Counted from the stretch's first letter, positions 12,761 through 26,215 are shown. The stretch: 64,000 bases of DNA from Homalodisca vitripennis (GCF_021130785.1 NC_060214.1:109633001-109697000); one strand, 5' to 3'. The notes: generated from the letters alone by a model not told the origin. Program-made: numbers and translations.

Positions 12761-13489
12761 TTTAAGAAATTATGGCAGCTATATTATTAACGTACTTTAA
12801 AGTTGTGATTTTATTGTAGGTATGTTATTTTTTATGATTGTATATGTTCTTTGAATCTTATAGAAAGATTTTATTATGTTGGTTTTCTTCTAAATACTTT
12901 ATACAAAATATGCGGTTAATAGCCAATCTTAATAGCTGGATATTCTACTATTTTCATTTTCTTAATTTGTTTTCATCACTCATTGGTTATTTATCATCCT
13001 GTTTATCATTGAAAGAAATGGTAATTTGTGTTTCCAAGGATGGTTAGAGGATGAAGGAATTAGAAGCTCTGTTTAGGTTGTTCCTCTATAAATTTCAAAT
13101 AAGTTATTTTCGTTAAGATTGCAAATAGTTATATCAAGAAAGTTAAGTTTGTCTTTTTGGATTTCATTTTTAAATTTTATTTAACCATGTTTACGTAAAA
13201 TTGAAGCTAAAACCTGTTTTGCTTGATTCTCATCTCCGCTGAAAGGCAGATTTTCTCTAAAATTTACAAAATTAAAATGTATATATCAAAAATTAAAAAA
13301 GGGTTTAAAAGTGTTCAGATTATTTAAAATATTGTTTGTTTGTATTTCTGTGGTATTTTTAAATTTCATGATGATCGATATATCAGCTGCTACATAAGTA
13401 CTAGAAATACGCAATAACATTTCATAGTGAATTTAAACAAATAATTGAATGAGTTTAAAAATTATAATTCTGATCGATTAATACTAAAT

Positions 13490-14035
13490 AAATTCATCGT
13501 ACCGCTAAATTAACTGATCTTATGTATGTTTATGGTTGGGGGGAGGTGGAAGCGCCAACGATATGAATGCCCCGGGCGCCACTAATCCTAGGAACGGTCC
13601 TGAGAAGAACACATAAAATGGTAGCGGTAATGGGATTAGAGTAACACTTTTCACTATAATATCGAATATGAAAATGAAATCACTGTAATCACTAAAATAG
13701 CGAATATATCTATAAGGATATCCGTGGGAATTCAGCCACAATTCTACTTGTCATAAAGGTACAATGGAGAGATTGTGTGATAACGTTAACGCTAGTGCTC
13801 TCCTGGCGTCACCCTGGTGGTGAGGCGGTGCTACAGGAATGTATATACGATCGTAAACACTGTGGTTGTTTAATGTATGCTCTATGCTTTTACGCTGAAA
13901 TATATATCAGCCCTCATCTCTAAAACCCATTTGGCCACACATAAACACGTTATGGCTTCACCACCTATTGTGTAACCCATAAAACCACAATCCATCCATC
14001 GGCTTAGCTTTTTAACGATAACCTATTATGTAAAA
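13490..14035 (-). repeat. Block A in unit 1
   Basis: Copy of the ~520-bp block, on the same strand as the genes, 2.3-2.8 kb upstream of the copy 1 start site. It begins with TCATCGTACC and a G-rich stretch followed by a CCCCGGGCGCCAC motif, and ends near ATGGGTTACACAATAGG (read on the minus strand). The function is unknown. Confidence 0.75.
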
Positions 14036-14407
14036 CGATCAGATATATTCGAATGGCCAGCAATATTCATAAGTTGTAGGTGATGTTAAATAATTTTCAA
14101 ATTATAATTATTATAGTACAATAGCATAGAACGAATTTTCATTTATTACTTGGTTTTTATTGAATTTGTTTGAGAAATTTTCCTTTTTAATGGAAATTAA
14201 TCGTCCGCCATGCTAGTTTAAATGGGAGGTCATTAAAAAGGATAAAAATATAAAATGGTATGTTTTCTCAGATAACCATTTTATTTTTTTACACAGTTGA
14301 AACTAACAGTTAATCACGTAAATACGTGTTAAATCATCGTCAGCTAACCATTTAAAAACCCATAGAGTGCTTCACCATATAAATCTAGGTCTCCGACACT
14401 TAGTTTA

Positions 14408-14848
14408 CTATCTGTCTGTCTGTATGTGTTTTTATAACAAAATCAATATACATGGGCCATTTTTTGAGAGCTGCCTTTTATTCCGTGTGTGTATTTCTGA
14501 CTATTCTCTGAGATCCTCAAGGTGGGCCATATTTTTTCACAGTGAATATGCTCTAAATTAGTTATTTATTATTCGATTTAAATAATTTTGGTGTCATTAT
14601 ATGTGTGGTAAAATCCTCTAAAAACTGTTTTTCTTGTAATTCTTACAAAAATTGCATGTTCTTGACATATTTAAAGTTTAAAAGTTTTAATGCCCACCAT
14701 TTTGAAAATACTAAAGATAATGATATGATAACTTTTTCAATAACTAGCCTTTTTATCATAAAAATTTGAGCCAAATTGGATGTTATTTAATTTTTTAGTT
14801 TTTAAGATACTAAACGTTTTATAAAAACTAATACAGACAGACAGATGG
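14408..14848. mobile_element. Short inverted-repeat element (MITE-like), 441 bp
   Basis: The left end from 14408 (CTATCTGTCTGTCTGTATG) and the reverse complement of the right end at 14848 (CCATCTGTCTGTCTGTATT) match over about 30 bp with few mismatches, both running into a TTTTTATAA stretch. The inside has no coding capacity and neighbouring units lack the insertion. The target-site duplication is not clear, so the superfamily is left open. Confidence 0.55.
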
Positions 14849-15011
14849 GAAACCAATCATTGGAGACCTGTGTTCACATGGTGAAATATATTTGTCTCCA
14901 TCCGAGCATTAAAGTGATATACCTTTGTTGTAAATGGAGCTTACCTGTACATTGGTACTGATAACTTACTTACATTAAAACATAAAACCAATATTTAACA
15001 CTTTTATTATT

Positions 15012-15048
15012 TTGTGAGGCCTTTCGATATCAAGGATATCTTCTTCAA
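15012..15048 (-). other. Hairpin family, copy b
   Basis: On the minus strand: TTGAAGA (in place of CTGAYGA), a spacer base, GATATC, CTT loop, GATATC, GAAA, then GGCCTCACAAAATAATAA. The 6-bp arms are fully complementary and differ in sequence from the other copies. Confidence 0.55.
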
Positions 15049-15339
15049 ACACATCACAAAACGATATACCTTTGTCCGGAGAGTTACGGGACACTCTGTA
15101 TATTTATACTTAAAATATAAATGTTTTATGTGTATTTATTATAGTATTTCTCATCGAACATTTTAAACACACTGTTGCATGTAAATTCAGACAACAGTAA
15201 TTTTTTGCGAAGATATAATAACCTTCCCAAAAAATTGCTGTTGTCTGAATGGAACGTGCACATAATAAGTAAATAAATATATAATTTTGATTTCATAATA
15301 TTTGCTACTACAACTGTCTACTATATGCTACTACGTCAC

Positions 15340-15830
15340 CTCAGGGTTAATCAAGTTGAACGATGTATTCTCCATGTTAAGGCACTTTAGAACCAGAATA
15401 TTATACTACAATCGATATTATCGAACATTGATTGCGTTTATTGACATGATTTATAGCTATTCTAATGAAAGATGGCTTATACAGTTTATATCGTCATCAC
15501 TAAGGTTAAAAGCTTTCCCATGTACACTTTAACTGACTTAAACGCAAAACACTCTCGTTCTCATATATGATACTTAAATAATATAGGCGCTTAACTGTCA
15601 TTATTGTAAACATTCAGGAATATAAACGAATTCATGTGTACAATGGTGAATAAATCCCCAATTACTGAAAATGTCAGCGTCACATATGTCATAATTAAAC
15701 AAATACAGTGTGGTAGATTGTGAAGACACGTATGTAATTAGATGTCACTAACATTTGTAATGTGATCTTTAATATTGGATTTGTTAAACAGCTTAGTTAT
15801 TTTCTATATGAGTAAATGGATTTATTTATT
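15340..15830 (+). promoter_or_regulatory. Block F in unit 1, unusually conserved non-coding block
   Basis: Over about 15425-15780 this block is almost identical to 27145-27490 (only scattered single-base differences by eye), although the flanking unit sequence differs by many substitutions and indels. It lies about 4.2-4.6 kb upstream of the copy 1 start. A distal enhancer or a recent gene-conversion tract would both explain it. Confidence 0.4.
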
Positions 15831-18269
15831 AAACTCATACACGGTAACAAACCTTTTCTTAATTAAGAGATAATAAAGTCACTATGTGCATTGCGAGCAG
15901 CATGGAACCCAAAAGTTGACGTGCAGTAATAGAGTTTTATTTTGTAGTCAGCAATTATTATAAATAATTACTTTAACTATTAATTAAAACTATCCCTAAG
16001 GAAACATTTAATGGGTGAAGCACAATAAACACAAGCAGTGTAGTTTATGACACGGCTACTGATTTATTTATATGAAAAATGTTATTGAATGCTTATGAAA
16101 TACACCACTTACATCTTGAAAACGGTACATGAAAGTATATACTGAGAAAGGTACTAAAAATAGAACACATAAACAAAAGGCAATACCAAAAGCATTGTTC
16201 TGGAAAATTAATGATTGGAAAAATAAAAAATAAAAAGCAATACTAGGAAGAAGTACCCGGGAGAGGCATTGTCCAGAAAAACTCAGAGGTAAACTACTAA
16301 CCTACCTAAACTATTAACTAGGTATACTATTAACTTTAAATAAAAACTAACTATTGCTTTGATGACAAAACATTACTTTTCTCAAAGTTACTGGTATTAT
16401 AACCTCATAGTTGAGAAGTAACTGGCTGTTTTAGTGCCCGATTTTTTTTAATACTACTAAAAGTTGACGACGGTATTTTTTAAGTCGTCTCAAAAATATC
16501 TATCGTTTCTTGTACAGTAATAATAAGTTGCATGGCATTGTGATTTATTGCCAAATGTCTATTAATTGTTTTTGTTTGTGCGAAAAAGTCTTTTAATATA
16601 TAAAAAACTCAAACTCTTTAAAAATATAGAGATTAAAAATATTATATGACAAAAAAATAAGGATATTATATTTTGCTAGAAATATAATATCCGGCCACAT
16701 TATTTGACATTGCTTCTAATTTATCAACTACTTATGCAGTATGTAACACGTTTAATAGAACCAACGTTGCTGTAATGTAAATGTATACAAAATACGTTTG
16801 AAATCATATAATTTTACTAATTTTACGAAAACTTCCTTTTTACATATTTCATGCGTGTTTTAAAAACACTGGAGCAACCAGAAGTTGGTACTTAGAGGGC
16901 TGAACATCACTTAAATAAATGATCATCATACAATTTCCATTTAGCACACTAAATTACCATAATCTCAGAACTATGAATGTCCTTTAATTAGAAAATATCG
17001 CTTATAAATGAGCAAACAAAATTCGTAAATCTCACTATTTTTTCATCGAAAAGACTACCTATTAGAAGAAGATAAACTAGATAAAAATTCAACATTCACA
17101 TTTATTAGGTCTCTTAGGAAACTGTTACTTTTTTAATTGATTGTGGAAGAGAGATTTTGTTTCATAACGACTTCCTTTTTTTCTGAGGTAATTACCAAGA
17201 TTATAGCATTAAAATAATAAGTTTGTACATCCCCACCAATCTCGTGTTATAAAAGTGTAGACATACGTAGTTACTGCAAAAGTCAATATGTAGAAATAAC
17301 GCGGGCCTCATAACACTATAATTGACATAATCTCTGAAATTTTTCAAACTAAACCTTTGCAGTATCAACTCTTGCTTTGTTCCATATTTTATAGCAAGAG
17401 TTCTCACTGTTCTTAGGTTTATTTTTTAGAAAGTATCAGTCATCAACACATTTCAAGATGGCGGCTGTTTTATTTACGAAACATCCTATTTAGGACATTA
17501 TGCAGCATGATCATAAACATAATAATTTGGAAAACAAGAAATAAATGCAAAGAAACTTTTAATTTTGGATATTTTTAAGACTAAAAGTTATATTTATTGC
17601 ACGAAACAAGTCCTTGTTAACATTAGTCATAAATAAAACCAGGAAGTGACATTAATTCTAAAAGTTTTTAAAACCTCGATATTACTCCGATCATTTTAAG
17701 TTTACATTCCGCTTTTCTCACACATAACATTATAAGGTGACATAAATATTTTCTTTGCCAATGTCAACCCGCAAGAATGTTTGTACAAGTCAGTCAGCTC
17801 TAAGTGCAAAGCATACAAAACATACGGGATCCCTATTTGAAATGGATATGTATAGAAGTGGCAAGTTTGTTTTGAGCCCGTGTGTGGCAAGTAGTTAATA
17901 TATAGCTTTTGGAACCTCAAAGATTACGGATGTGATATTAGTTAACTACCCCCCTCCACCCCACATAACTAAAACGAAGACCTTTGTAGCGTAGATTAGA
18001 CTTTTGGATGGCGTTTACATCTGTAGGATACACAGTTTTCTTTCTTGCTAAAATTTGTTTTTGCCAAAATAGTACAAAAATACTACGGCATATAAATTCA
18101 ATAATAATTTCTCCATGCAACACGCAATTACCTGCAATATTTAAACCAAATTTTATAAGTCTGTAAAGTTAAGCAAATTTAGGTCTGCGTCGGCGTTCTC
18201 ATTTTTACCATTAATACCCATAATAATCGTAAATATGGCAATTGCAGCTGTTTTACTATGTTGAGCAGT

Positions 18270-18425
18270 ACAACTCAATGCCATGCCAGTCCGAAGACAC
18301 AATTAGTAACCATCGTTGAACTAATTACTTCGGTCGGCGTTTAAAAACCGGCTTAACCTGCCAAATAAGATTAAATTCATCTAGCATTTGCATAAGTTCT
18401 TGAAGGAGTTTGTTACTTATCAAAG
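18270..18425 (+). repeat. Block D, extra copy in unit 1/2 spacer
   Basis: It retains AAACCGGC (18345-18352) although the run before it has gained two A bases, and ATTTGCAT (18386-18393). A second copy follows at 19140-19325, so the block region is duplicated here with a period of roughly 0.88 kb. Confidence 0.75.
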
Positions 18426-19139
18426 GCACTTTTCTTTATAAAGATAATTTAGATGATTAATCTAGAAATCCATTATAGCTATATCCATTATATTAATCTG
18501 GAAAAATATACTAAACGTGTGTAATATCAATTTGGAACTTATACTCTTATCTATTACAAACTCTTTGTACAGTTAGCTCTTTGAATTTTTAAAATCAAAC
18601 GTTATGGAATTTTAAATAATTGTATAGAAAAATTGTTTGCTATTATAGAACGCCATCTTAAATTATTTGAATTTGGTTTCATATAGTAGTAAGTGGAACC
18701 CAGTTTGGAACTTTCATTATTTTTTGTAAGCACTCATTGTGCTATTATCAATTGTTGAACATCCTAACTTTTGGGAATATCATATTATTCAGTATTTAAT
18801 GCATTAAAAAGTGAAAAGACACTTTGCCGACTTGTTTAGACGCTAAATATAGAACACTAACGTGACTATATATTCTTGAGAGTATATAAAAACCAACATT
18901 GCATTCACCGTTTGTGATATTAAAAATATAACATTCGTAATAACAACTAATGTAGGATAATTAATAGCTTGAATTTGACTCTTGGGTAGGAAATGAATAA
19001 ATCCCTTGAAAAAAATATCCTTAGAGTGATATTATATTTATTGATTGCAACTGTTTTACTAATTTAATGGTTTTAATTATATTAGTGGACGCTTCCATCT
19101 GGATATCCCGTTAGACGAAAACGTATTATTTCAATAATG

Positions 19140-19325
19140 TTGAGCAGTGCAAGTCAAGGTCATGCTAACCTGAAGACACAATTAGTAACCATCGCTGAAC
19201 TAATTACTTCGGTCGGCGTTTAAACCGGCTTAACCTGCCAAATAAGATTAAATCCATCTCGCATTTGCATAAGTTCTCGAAGGATTTTGTTAATTATCAA
19301 GGGCACTTTTCGTTATAAGAGCAAT
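19140..19325 (+). promoter_or_regulatory. Block D downstream of copy 2, candidate enhancer
   Basis: It lies about 530 bp 3' of the original stop position of copy 2 and keeps AAACCGGC (19222-19229) and ATTTGCAT (19263-19270). The role is inferred as for the block at 7728. Confidence 0.4.
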
Positions 19326-19765
19326 GTATATGCTTGATCTAGCTAGATATATCTGTTTTATATTGCTATGGTAAAACGAAGTCTTAATTATTTGAATTTG
19401 ACTATAGTGTAGAACGTGGAACCCAGTTTGGAACTTACATTATTTTTTGATAAGCACTCATTGTTCTATTATCAATTTGTGATCATCCAACTTTATTCAG
19501 TATTTAATGTATTGATAACTAATGTATTGATAATTTAATGTATTGATAACTTAAAAGACACGTTGCCAATTTGTATTTGACCCTAGATAATCGAACACTA
19601 ATTCGACTATTAATTCTTGAGAGTAATTAAAAATTGACATTGCAGTAATTTCAAGTGATTGAGATTAAATGTAATGATAGGATTAAAGCAATCTTAATAG
19701 CTTGATTTCACTCATGGGTAGTAAGTGAATCAATTAATTGAAAATAAATATCCTTAAACTGACAT

Positions 19766-19775
19766 TTTATTTATT
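19766..19775 (-). terminator. Polyadenylation signals of copy 2
   Basis: Double AATAAA on the minus strand. The frameshifted third-exon frame of copy 2 would end at a TAA inside this signal (19771-19773). Confidence 0.55.
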
Positions 19776-19855
19776 GATGCAGGAAACAAGTCATTACAAA
19801 AGATAATGTATGGCAATTGAAGAAGTGTATCAGGTATTTGGTAGATTGTCCGTTA

Positions 19856-22800
19856 TCAGTAGTAGAAGGCGGGGCGGCGACGGCAGGGGCAGCGACGGCG
19901 GCGGGGTAGGCAGAGTAAGGGTATCCAGCGTAGGCGTTGAGTGCGTTGTAGGCGTAAGGGTAGGCGGCGCCGGCGGAGTAAGCTGAAATCAGAGAATATG
20001 ATTTGATCTCAAAGTCTATAATATACTACTGTTTATTATTTTTTACTGGATTCATAATAATGAAAAAAGCCACACATTCATTATATTTATATAGTTTTGA
20101 CTAGTCTTTTATTAATTTGAAACAATGTAAGTTCATCTGGTAAAGGCGACTATACTAATGATGGTCCCGCAAGAAGAATGATAAACTAAGAACGTTTTTA
20201 CGACATTTTTCTCGATCATAAAACGATGAACGGTGTCTCATTTTAAAGGTAAAATTAAAACGCAACTATATTTCTTTTAGTTTTTGTTTTTATAATTTCA
20301 TTATTAATTCGGTAAAAAGCTGACTTTATGTAAGCAGACTTAGTTAGAATTATACATTTTTGGAGAACGTTTGAACGTGTTCTGAATATATTTTGATAGT
20401 ACATTCCAATCATTCAACTACCACAAATAAGTATATTAAAGTGTTATAATCTGAACAAAGTTTTTCTGGATTATACTCAAGCTCAATACACTATAGCTAG
20501 CCCTTAATATTACACACAAAAAATATTTTCTGGTCTGGTAACACAATCATGCTACATAAGTTAGATTGCAAACTTAAAAAGTTTGTCACCTATAGTTGAG
20601 TTATTACTACATTTGAATGATAGATGTCTACCGTTGTAATAGTATGGTGTTGTAATAGTATGACTTATAATGTTCAGATAAATAAGAGTAATACTATAAA
20701 ATTGTTAATTCTATTGTTATATTATTAATGTAGACGCTTAAATTACATCTTTCTGTAACCAATATATTAAAGGTTACAGCAATCAGTATCTTAAAATCTT
20801 TCTTCTGCGAGACCTTTCAATACCTATCTTTGTAAATTTCACAAAAGTAAGTACCAAAGATATATTGTATTATTGTTTAATACGATTGGCATCACGGTTT
20901 TTAAGGATATTTAAGGACATGGCCTTAATTGGTAATTGGCACTTTTCATCATATGTTGACCAAATTACACAACTTTATCTATTACCGACCTGTGACAGCA
21001 GGGTAAGCTCCGTAGATCTGCTTCTTTTCCCTAGTAGCCTCCTGGGCGTGGGTCAGGGCGAAATAGAGCGAAAAGGAGAAACTGAAACATTACGGTTTTG
21101 GTTAGAGATTTTTGTAATATATGTTCTGGTGGAGTTTAATACAATCATTAACTAGTACAAAGTACCAGAAACCCATAAACATTTCATTGTGCTATAAAAA
21201 CAAATCTTATATCCTGAGTGATACAAAAAAAGCTTTCTTTTGATCTATTTAAATCAGTTACGGTGTTTTACTAGATTATAGTTTCATAATCATAAAAGAT
21301 AGCAGTTTCTTATTATAAAATACCATGTTTACTTTATAACAGACATTATAAAAAACATTAATATCCTATACAACCTTAATTAAAATCAGATTACCGCATT
21401 TGTGAATGAATTATTCTGCTTCTGTAAACTTACAGATTTATGTAAACATACTACTGAACCATTGGTATGATAACTAATAAAATACTAAATCTATAAAATA
21501 AAGATGTACAGAACTAATGCTGAATTATTTTTTAAATCATAATTCTACACAATTTCTGTGTAATAAAAGCAATTATAGAAAACCTTTCTTTAAATAAATT
21601 ACATTTAAACAGTATTTAATTAGTTACGGATATATTAGTTACTTGTAAACATATTATTTTTTCAACTTAATCTTGGTTATTACTAATAAAAGTTTTAACA
21701 CAGAATGAGCAAAGTGATTAAATTTTTTTTGTAGGGTTTAATAATTATTAATCGTTATTATTTTTGTGTGAATAATGATTTGTTCTCAATTTGCAAAAAA
21801 TTATAAGTAATGAAGCGTTGTTTTAAAATGAATATTCTTTGTTACAAAGAAAATACATTACATAGTTATGACTATATTTATACAAAGCTATAAAATTAAT
21901 ATTTGTGAAAACTCGGATATATTTTGTTTATTGGAAAAAGGTACGTTAAGAACAATAAAAATGAGTTTCCGCAAGAACAGCTAAGCAAGATTCAATCAAC
22001 AGTGATTTGTCTATCAAATATATGCGCCAGATAATCACAAGCAAACTATTTCTTATATATTTGTAATAACAATAGCTAAATTAATAGCTAAAAAATGCAC
22101 CAAGGGTACTGCATCTAAAGTACTAAAGAATGTAATATAGCTGTAGCTATTTTAGGTTTAATAATTTTCTATTATAATTAGTCATATACTGACGTATAAT
22201 TTCTGTGAAGTTTAACAATTTACAAACACGAATTAGCAATACACGAAATTGACAACAATACCGACCAAAGATGCAACCAACGTGTTTATACAAATTTTAC
22301 ATTCAAGCAATAGGTTATACTTATAGTAATAGTACACAATTCCCTTATAATTGCAAGCAATCAAATAATTGTTGCACAAAAACGTCCATTTATTCCGTTC
22401 AGATAGTCTTTTAAAAGGTACTGAATGTATGACACCAATTAATCTAACACATATTTTTACAAGTACAAAATAACACATGTTCCATATATTTATATTACAA
22501 ATTTAATGAAACAATAACAAAATTTAGATACATTTTAAAAAGTCCATTTGCTATTTAATGTATTGACGTCAAATTTTTAGTTTAAACAAAATGTAAGAAA
22601 ACCCAGTCCCATATAACACGTATATTTCACGTATATTACCAAATTTTTGAGTACACTATTTATTGAAAATGTAATAAGATATCTCATCTTATTACAGCTA
22701 AACCACTATAGCATAATGTCTTTATGAGGCAGGTTATGAAATTCGCCCATTTGCATAACCACCATGTATTTCTAAATTTCTAGACGGTTTAAATTTGCCA

Positions 22801-23270
22801 CATTAAAATATCAAAGTAGAAATCACTAAAACGTTCTTGTATGGGTGAATTACAATCAACTGTAAGTTACACGAGTATTGCTATAAACTCTTATTGCTAT
22901 AATCACTTTTATGCGCGAGTATTAATGCTTAATCTCCTTGCTTACCAGTTTTACGACTTGTTTTATTCCGTCACAAACTAACTAAATAATGATTTGAAAA
23001 TAATTGCATTTGTTGAGAAAACATCTACGTTTCCATCACTGACAAATGTAACAAGTTATGTTACTAAACTATATACTCTATTTTACTGTATGAAAATTAT
23101 GAAAGAAGAATAAATAAATAAATAAAATATATTTAAAATCATTAAAAATAATTAGTAGATAAACATAAAAACATTCTAAGAATAAAACAGTATTTACAAA
23201 ACTGGAGGTAGTAATATGAATTACGATTAAGCAAATAATAAATACTCACAAGAGCCTTCATGTAAGCCAT
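19856..23270 (-). pseudogene. Copy 2: frameshifted copy of the secreted Ala/Tyr-rich protein gene
   Basis: Exons are at 23250-23270, 20990-21081 and 19856-19982, with GT-AG splice sites and introns of 2,168 and 1,007 bp. Exon 2 is 92 bp instead of 91: one extra T in the signal-peptide part (CTATTTCGCC where copy 3 has CTATTCGCC) shifts the frame and brings TAG within about ten codons. Exon 3 is 127 bp instead of 128: a G is missing near the 3' end, so even alone it would lose P-A-F-Y-Y and run on for 33 foreign residues to 19771. Exon 1 reads MAYMKAL, and exon 2 has CAC in place of the signal-peptide CTC codon. The promoter (TATA and TCAGT) is still present, so a transcript is possible. Assembly error in homopolymers is the main alternative for each indel, but two in one copy favours a true pseudogene. 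Confidence 0.82.
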
Positions 23271-23301
23271 TGTAAGAGCTCAGGTCTTGCTGCACAGAAA
23301 C

Positions 23302-23540
23302 TGATAGTAAGTGATATGTCCACAGCCGTTTTATAATAGCCCGGCACCCTCGGGAGGGGCTGCTGTAGCTGCTGGTCATCCCAGGCAACCTTTGACTGGA
23401 CACGCCCAAATAATGATAATCTGGTCATGTGCAAACACAAATAGAGAACATCCACCTTCAGTTTCATTATGTCAGAGAACAGTAGGCCACTCTGCTGAGG
23501 CTCTTTGGTCACTTCCGTAGATGGAATGTCACTTTGATGA
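23302..23540 (-). promoter_or_regulatory. Promoter of copy 2 (retained)
   Basis: TATAAAA at 23329-23335 and TCAGT at 23300-23304, with the start at 23302 and the same 33-bp spacing as the intact copies. The distal AAGGTCA half-site of copies 1, 3 and 4 reads AATGTCA here (about 23525). Confidence 0.7.
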
Positions 23541-23684
23541 CTTCATCATTGTTGAGCAGACTCATTTCTTGGTAGATTTTGTAGAAATATTCCTATTATA
23601 CTTGTCCTCTCCTTTTAATTTCAGAATATTTCTTTAAATTTCTCCGATAATGGGTCCCAGAACCCATAATCCAAAAACGTATGC

Positions 23685-23685
<1 letters not shown>

Positions 23686-23735
<50 letters not shown>
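23686..23735. repeat. TA dinucleotide microsatellite
   Basis: About 48 bp of uninterrupted TA. The matching place in unit 1 (about 11560) has only a short ATATACATATAG stretch, so the expansion is unit-specific. Confidence 0.95.
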
Positions 23736-23738
<3 letters not shown>

Positions 23739-24892
23739 TAATGCGATTGGAAAAGTTTTTGTGACCACGATTACTGCTGTAATTTTTAATAATTAAATAC
23801 TAAATTTTGTAGGGAGATAGTATTTCGACACAAATTGGATATTTTTTTTCTATTAGTTCGCATTGACTAACAAACCCATCCAAAGTATGGGCTCACAATG
23901 TTGTATACTACTTCAAACTGTGTAAGTAAGCTATCTGGAAATCTTACGTGATATAAAGAACAATATTGCAAAAAAACTTTTTAATGCTCTAAGAATTGTA
24001 AAACCCTTTTTTCCCTACAATGCGTAATAACTGATACATAAACATCCGTTTTCCAAACTTTTAATGGCCGCCGACTTGAAAACTTAATAACTATCGGAAA
24101 AATCAATAAAAGAAAGTTGCTTAAAATTTGCCTATTTTTATTTTTAGTCGAGTTAAAAGGTTTTCTCAAATGCAAATGCTTGCCACAAACTGTAAGTACT
24201 GACTTTATACCAAATTTAGCCTGAATTTTTAGAAATTACGGCAGCTATTGTATTAACGTACTTAAAAGTTTTGATTTTATTGTAGATGTCTTATTTGTAT
24301 TTATGCTTATATGTATTTTTTGAATCTTGTACGAATATATCTACCAGTTTATAAACTGCAGATTCTTGCCAATTCGCATTTGTGACATTTTGTTTATTTT
24401 GTTTTTAATAAGTTAATTGTATTATTGGTTGTTTGGTAACTGATAGAAAATTTCAAATTTTGAAATGTTTATGATCATTATTATTTCATTTAGTATTAAA
24501 AGAGGCATAGAATTTTATTTTTTTTTAAGTGTAAGATAAATGTTTTATTATTTTGATTTTTTTAATTTTTTGTTTTCTCCTTGAAAATTGTATGTAAAAT
24601 ATAGGGTGGATAGCAATTCTTAATAGTTAGATATTCTACTATATTCATTTCCTTACATTAATTCTCATCACTCATTACTTTGTAACATCCTGATTATCAT
24701 TGAATTGAATGCTAATTTCTGTTTCCAAGGATGGTTAGAGGATTAAGGTATTAAAAGATTTGTTTAGGTTGTTTCTCTATAAATTTTAAACGAGTTATTT
24801 TAGTTAATATTACAAATAGTTATATGAAGAAAGTTAATATTGTCTTTTTGTAATTGTTTTATAAATTCCATTTAGTCATAATCATATAGAAT

Positions 24893-24894
<2 letters not shown>

Positions 24895-24922
<28 letters not shown>
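24895..24922. repeat. TA dinucleotide microsatellite
   Basis: About 28 bp of TA in spacer sequence of unit 2. Confidence 0.9.
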
Positions 24923-24926
<4 letters not shown>

Positions 24927-25084
24927 CAAAAAAGCTTTTTAGAATGTTCAGGTTATTTAAAATATTGTTATATTTTTACATATAATGATGGTCGACATAT
25001 CTATAAGTTTTAGAAGTATGCAAAAACGTATAATTTTTAATTTCACGCATAATTCAAAAAGTTTAAAAATATAATTCCTATCGA

Positions 25085-25620
25085 TTAATTCTAAATAAAG
25101 TCATCGTACCACTAACTTAACTGAATTATCTATATTTATGGTGGGGGGAGGGGGAAGCGCCAACGCTATGTTTGCCCCGGGCGCCACTGATCCTATGAAC
25201 GGTCCTGAGAACACAAATAATTGTGTCGGGTATAGGGATTGGAGTAATACGTTTCACTATAACATCGAATATAAAAATGAAATCACTGTCATCATTAAAA
25301 TATAGGCTAGATCTATCAGTATAGCCGTGGGACTTCCGCCACAATTCTACTTGCCATAAAGGTTCAATGCAGATTGGGTGATAACGTTAACGCTAGTGCT
25401 CTCCTGGCGTCACCCTGGTGGTGAGGCGGTGCTACGGGAATGCATATACGATCGTAAACACTGGTGTTGTTTAATGTATGTTCTATGCTTTTACGCTGAA
25501 ATATATATCAGCCCTCATCTCTAAAACCCATTTGGCCACACATAAACGCGTTATGGCTTCACCACCTATTGTGTAACCCATAAAAACACAATCTGTCTGT
25601 CAGCTTCATTTTTAAGTAAT
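25085..25620 (-). repeat. Block A in unit 2
   Basis: Copy of the ~520-bp block, 1.8-2.3 kb upstream of the copy 2 start, on the same strand as the gene. It starts at TCATCGTACCAC and holds the CCCCGGGCGCCACTGATCC motif and the long CACCACCTATTGTGTAACCC stretch. The 73-codon frame at 25126-25344 is a by-product of the repeat. Confidence 0.75.
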
Positions 25621-25989
25621 AAACTTTCTTATTATCTAAAACGCTGCTGTTAAATAATTCTTAAATTATAATTATTATAGTACAACAGCATAGAGCGAAT
25701 TTTCATTAAGTACTTGGTATTTATTAAAATTGATTGAGGAATTTCTTTTTAGATGGACATTAATCATCAGCCATGCTAGTTAGGTAGACCATCTAAAGGG
25801 ATAAAAATATGAAATGTAACTGCAAAGGGAAATTTTGCATTAACTAAAACTATGCAACCCATATTTATGTTTTGACAATGGTTTTGAAGGGAAAAGGACC
25901 AATGCTTTAAACATAATATCTTTATGAAAGGAATAAAACTTATTAAATAAATTTATCAAACCGTTAGAAAAGTTACAGACAGCTTTGAA

Positions 25990-26215
25990 ACAGAATTTAC
26001 CACCCAGTGAGTTCCAACCACTCCAACATTCGTTAGACTAGACGTATCGACCTACTCTTTTACTATTTTACTCTCGAAATTTGCAGTTAGTGACGTGCCC
26101 CTCTTTTCATCCATGGGGAAGTCACAGATGGAAGTGATACATCGAGTTCTGCTGTACCCAGTGTAGGTTCAACTGGAAGGTAAGAGCCACTCGGAAGTGA
26201 AATTTCATACGTCGG
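25990..26215 (-). repeat. Block C repeat, copy 4
   Basis: Minus-strand member of the family at 875-1110, with AGTTCCAACC at one end and TAGGTTCAACTGGAAGGTAA plus GTGAAATTTC at the other. Confidence 0.6.

Larger units (their letters stand above)
7680..19090 (-). repeat. Tandem unit 1 (contains gene copy 1)
   Basis: The unit runs from block D through gene copy 1, block A (13490-14035) and block F (15340-15830) to the next block D region. The start sites of copies 1, 2 and 3 are 12,115 and 12,104 bp apart, so the unit length is about 12 kb. Unit boundaries are approximate. The non-coding parts show many indels against the other units, so the duplications are not very recent overall. Unit 1 has its own 441-bp inverted-repeat element and an internal ~400-bp duplication (about 12150 and 12545). 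Confidence 0.75.

Noticed and set aside
23311..23520. Plus-strand 69-codon open frame over the copy 2 promoter
   Set aside because: It lies across the TATA/initiator region and is not open in copies 1, 3 and 4; similar minus-strand frames at 11061-11355, 23227-23512, 35331-35534 and 47658-47946 also just cross promoter, exon 1 and intron 1.
25126..25344. Minus-strand frame with a Gly-Ala-Arg-Gly stretch, also seen at 13520-13741
   Set aside because: It lies within block A and the frame is not conserved between copies.
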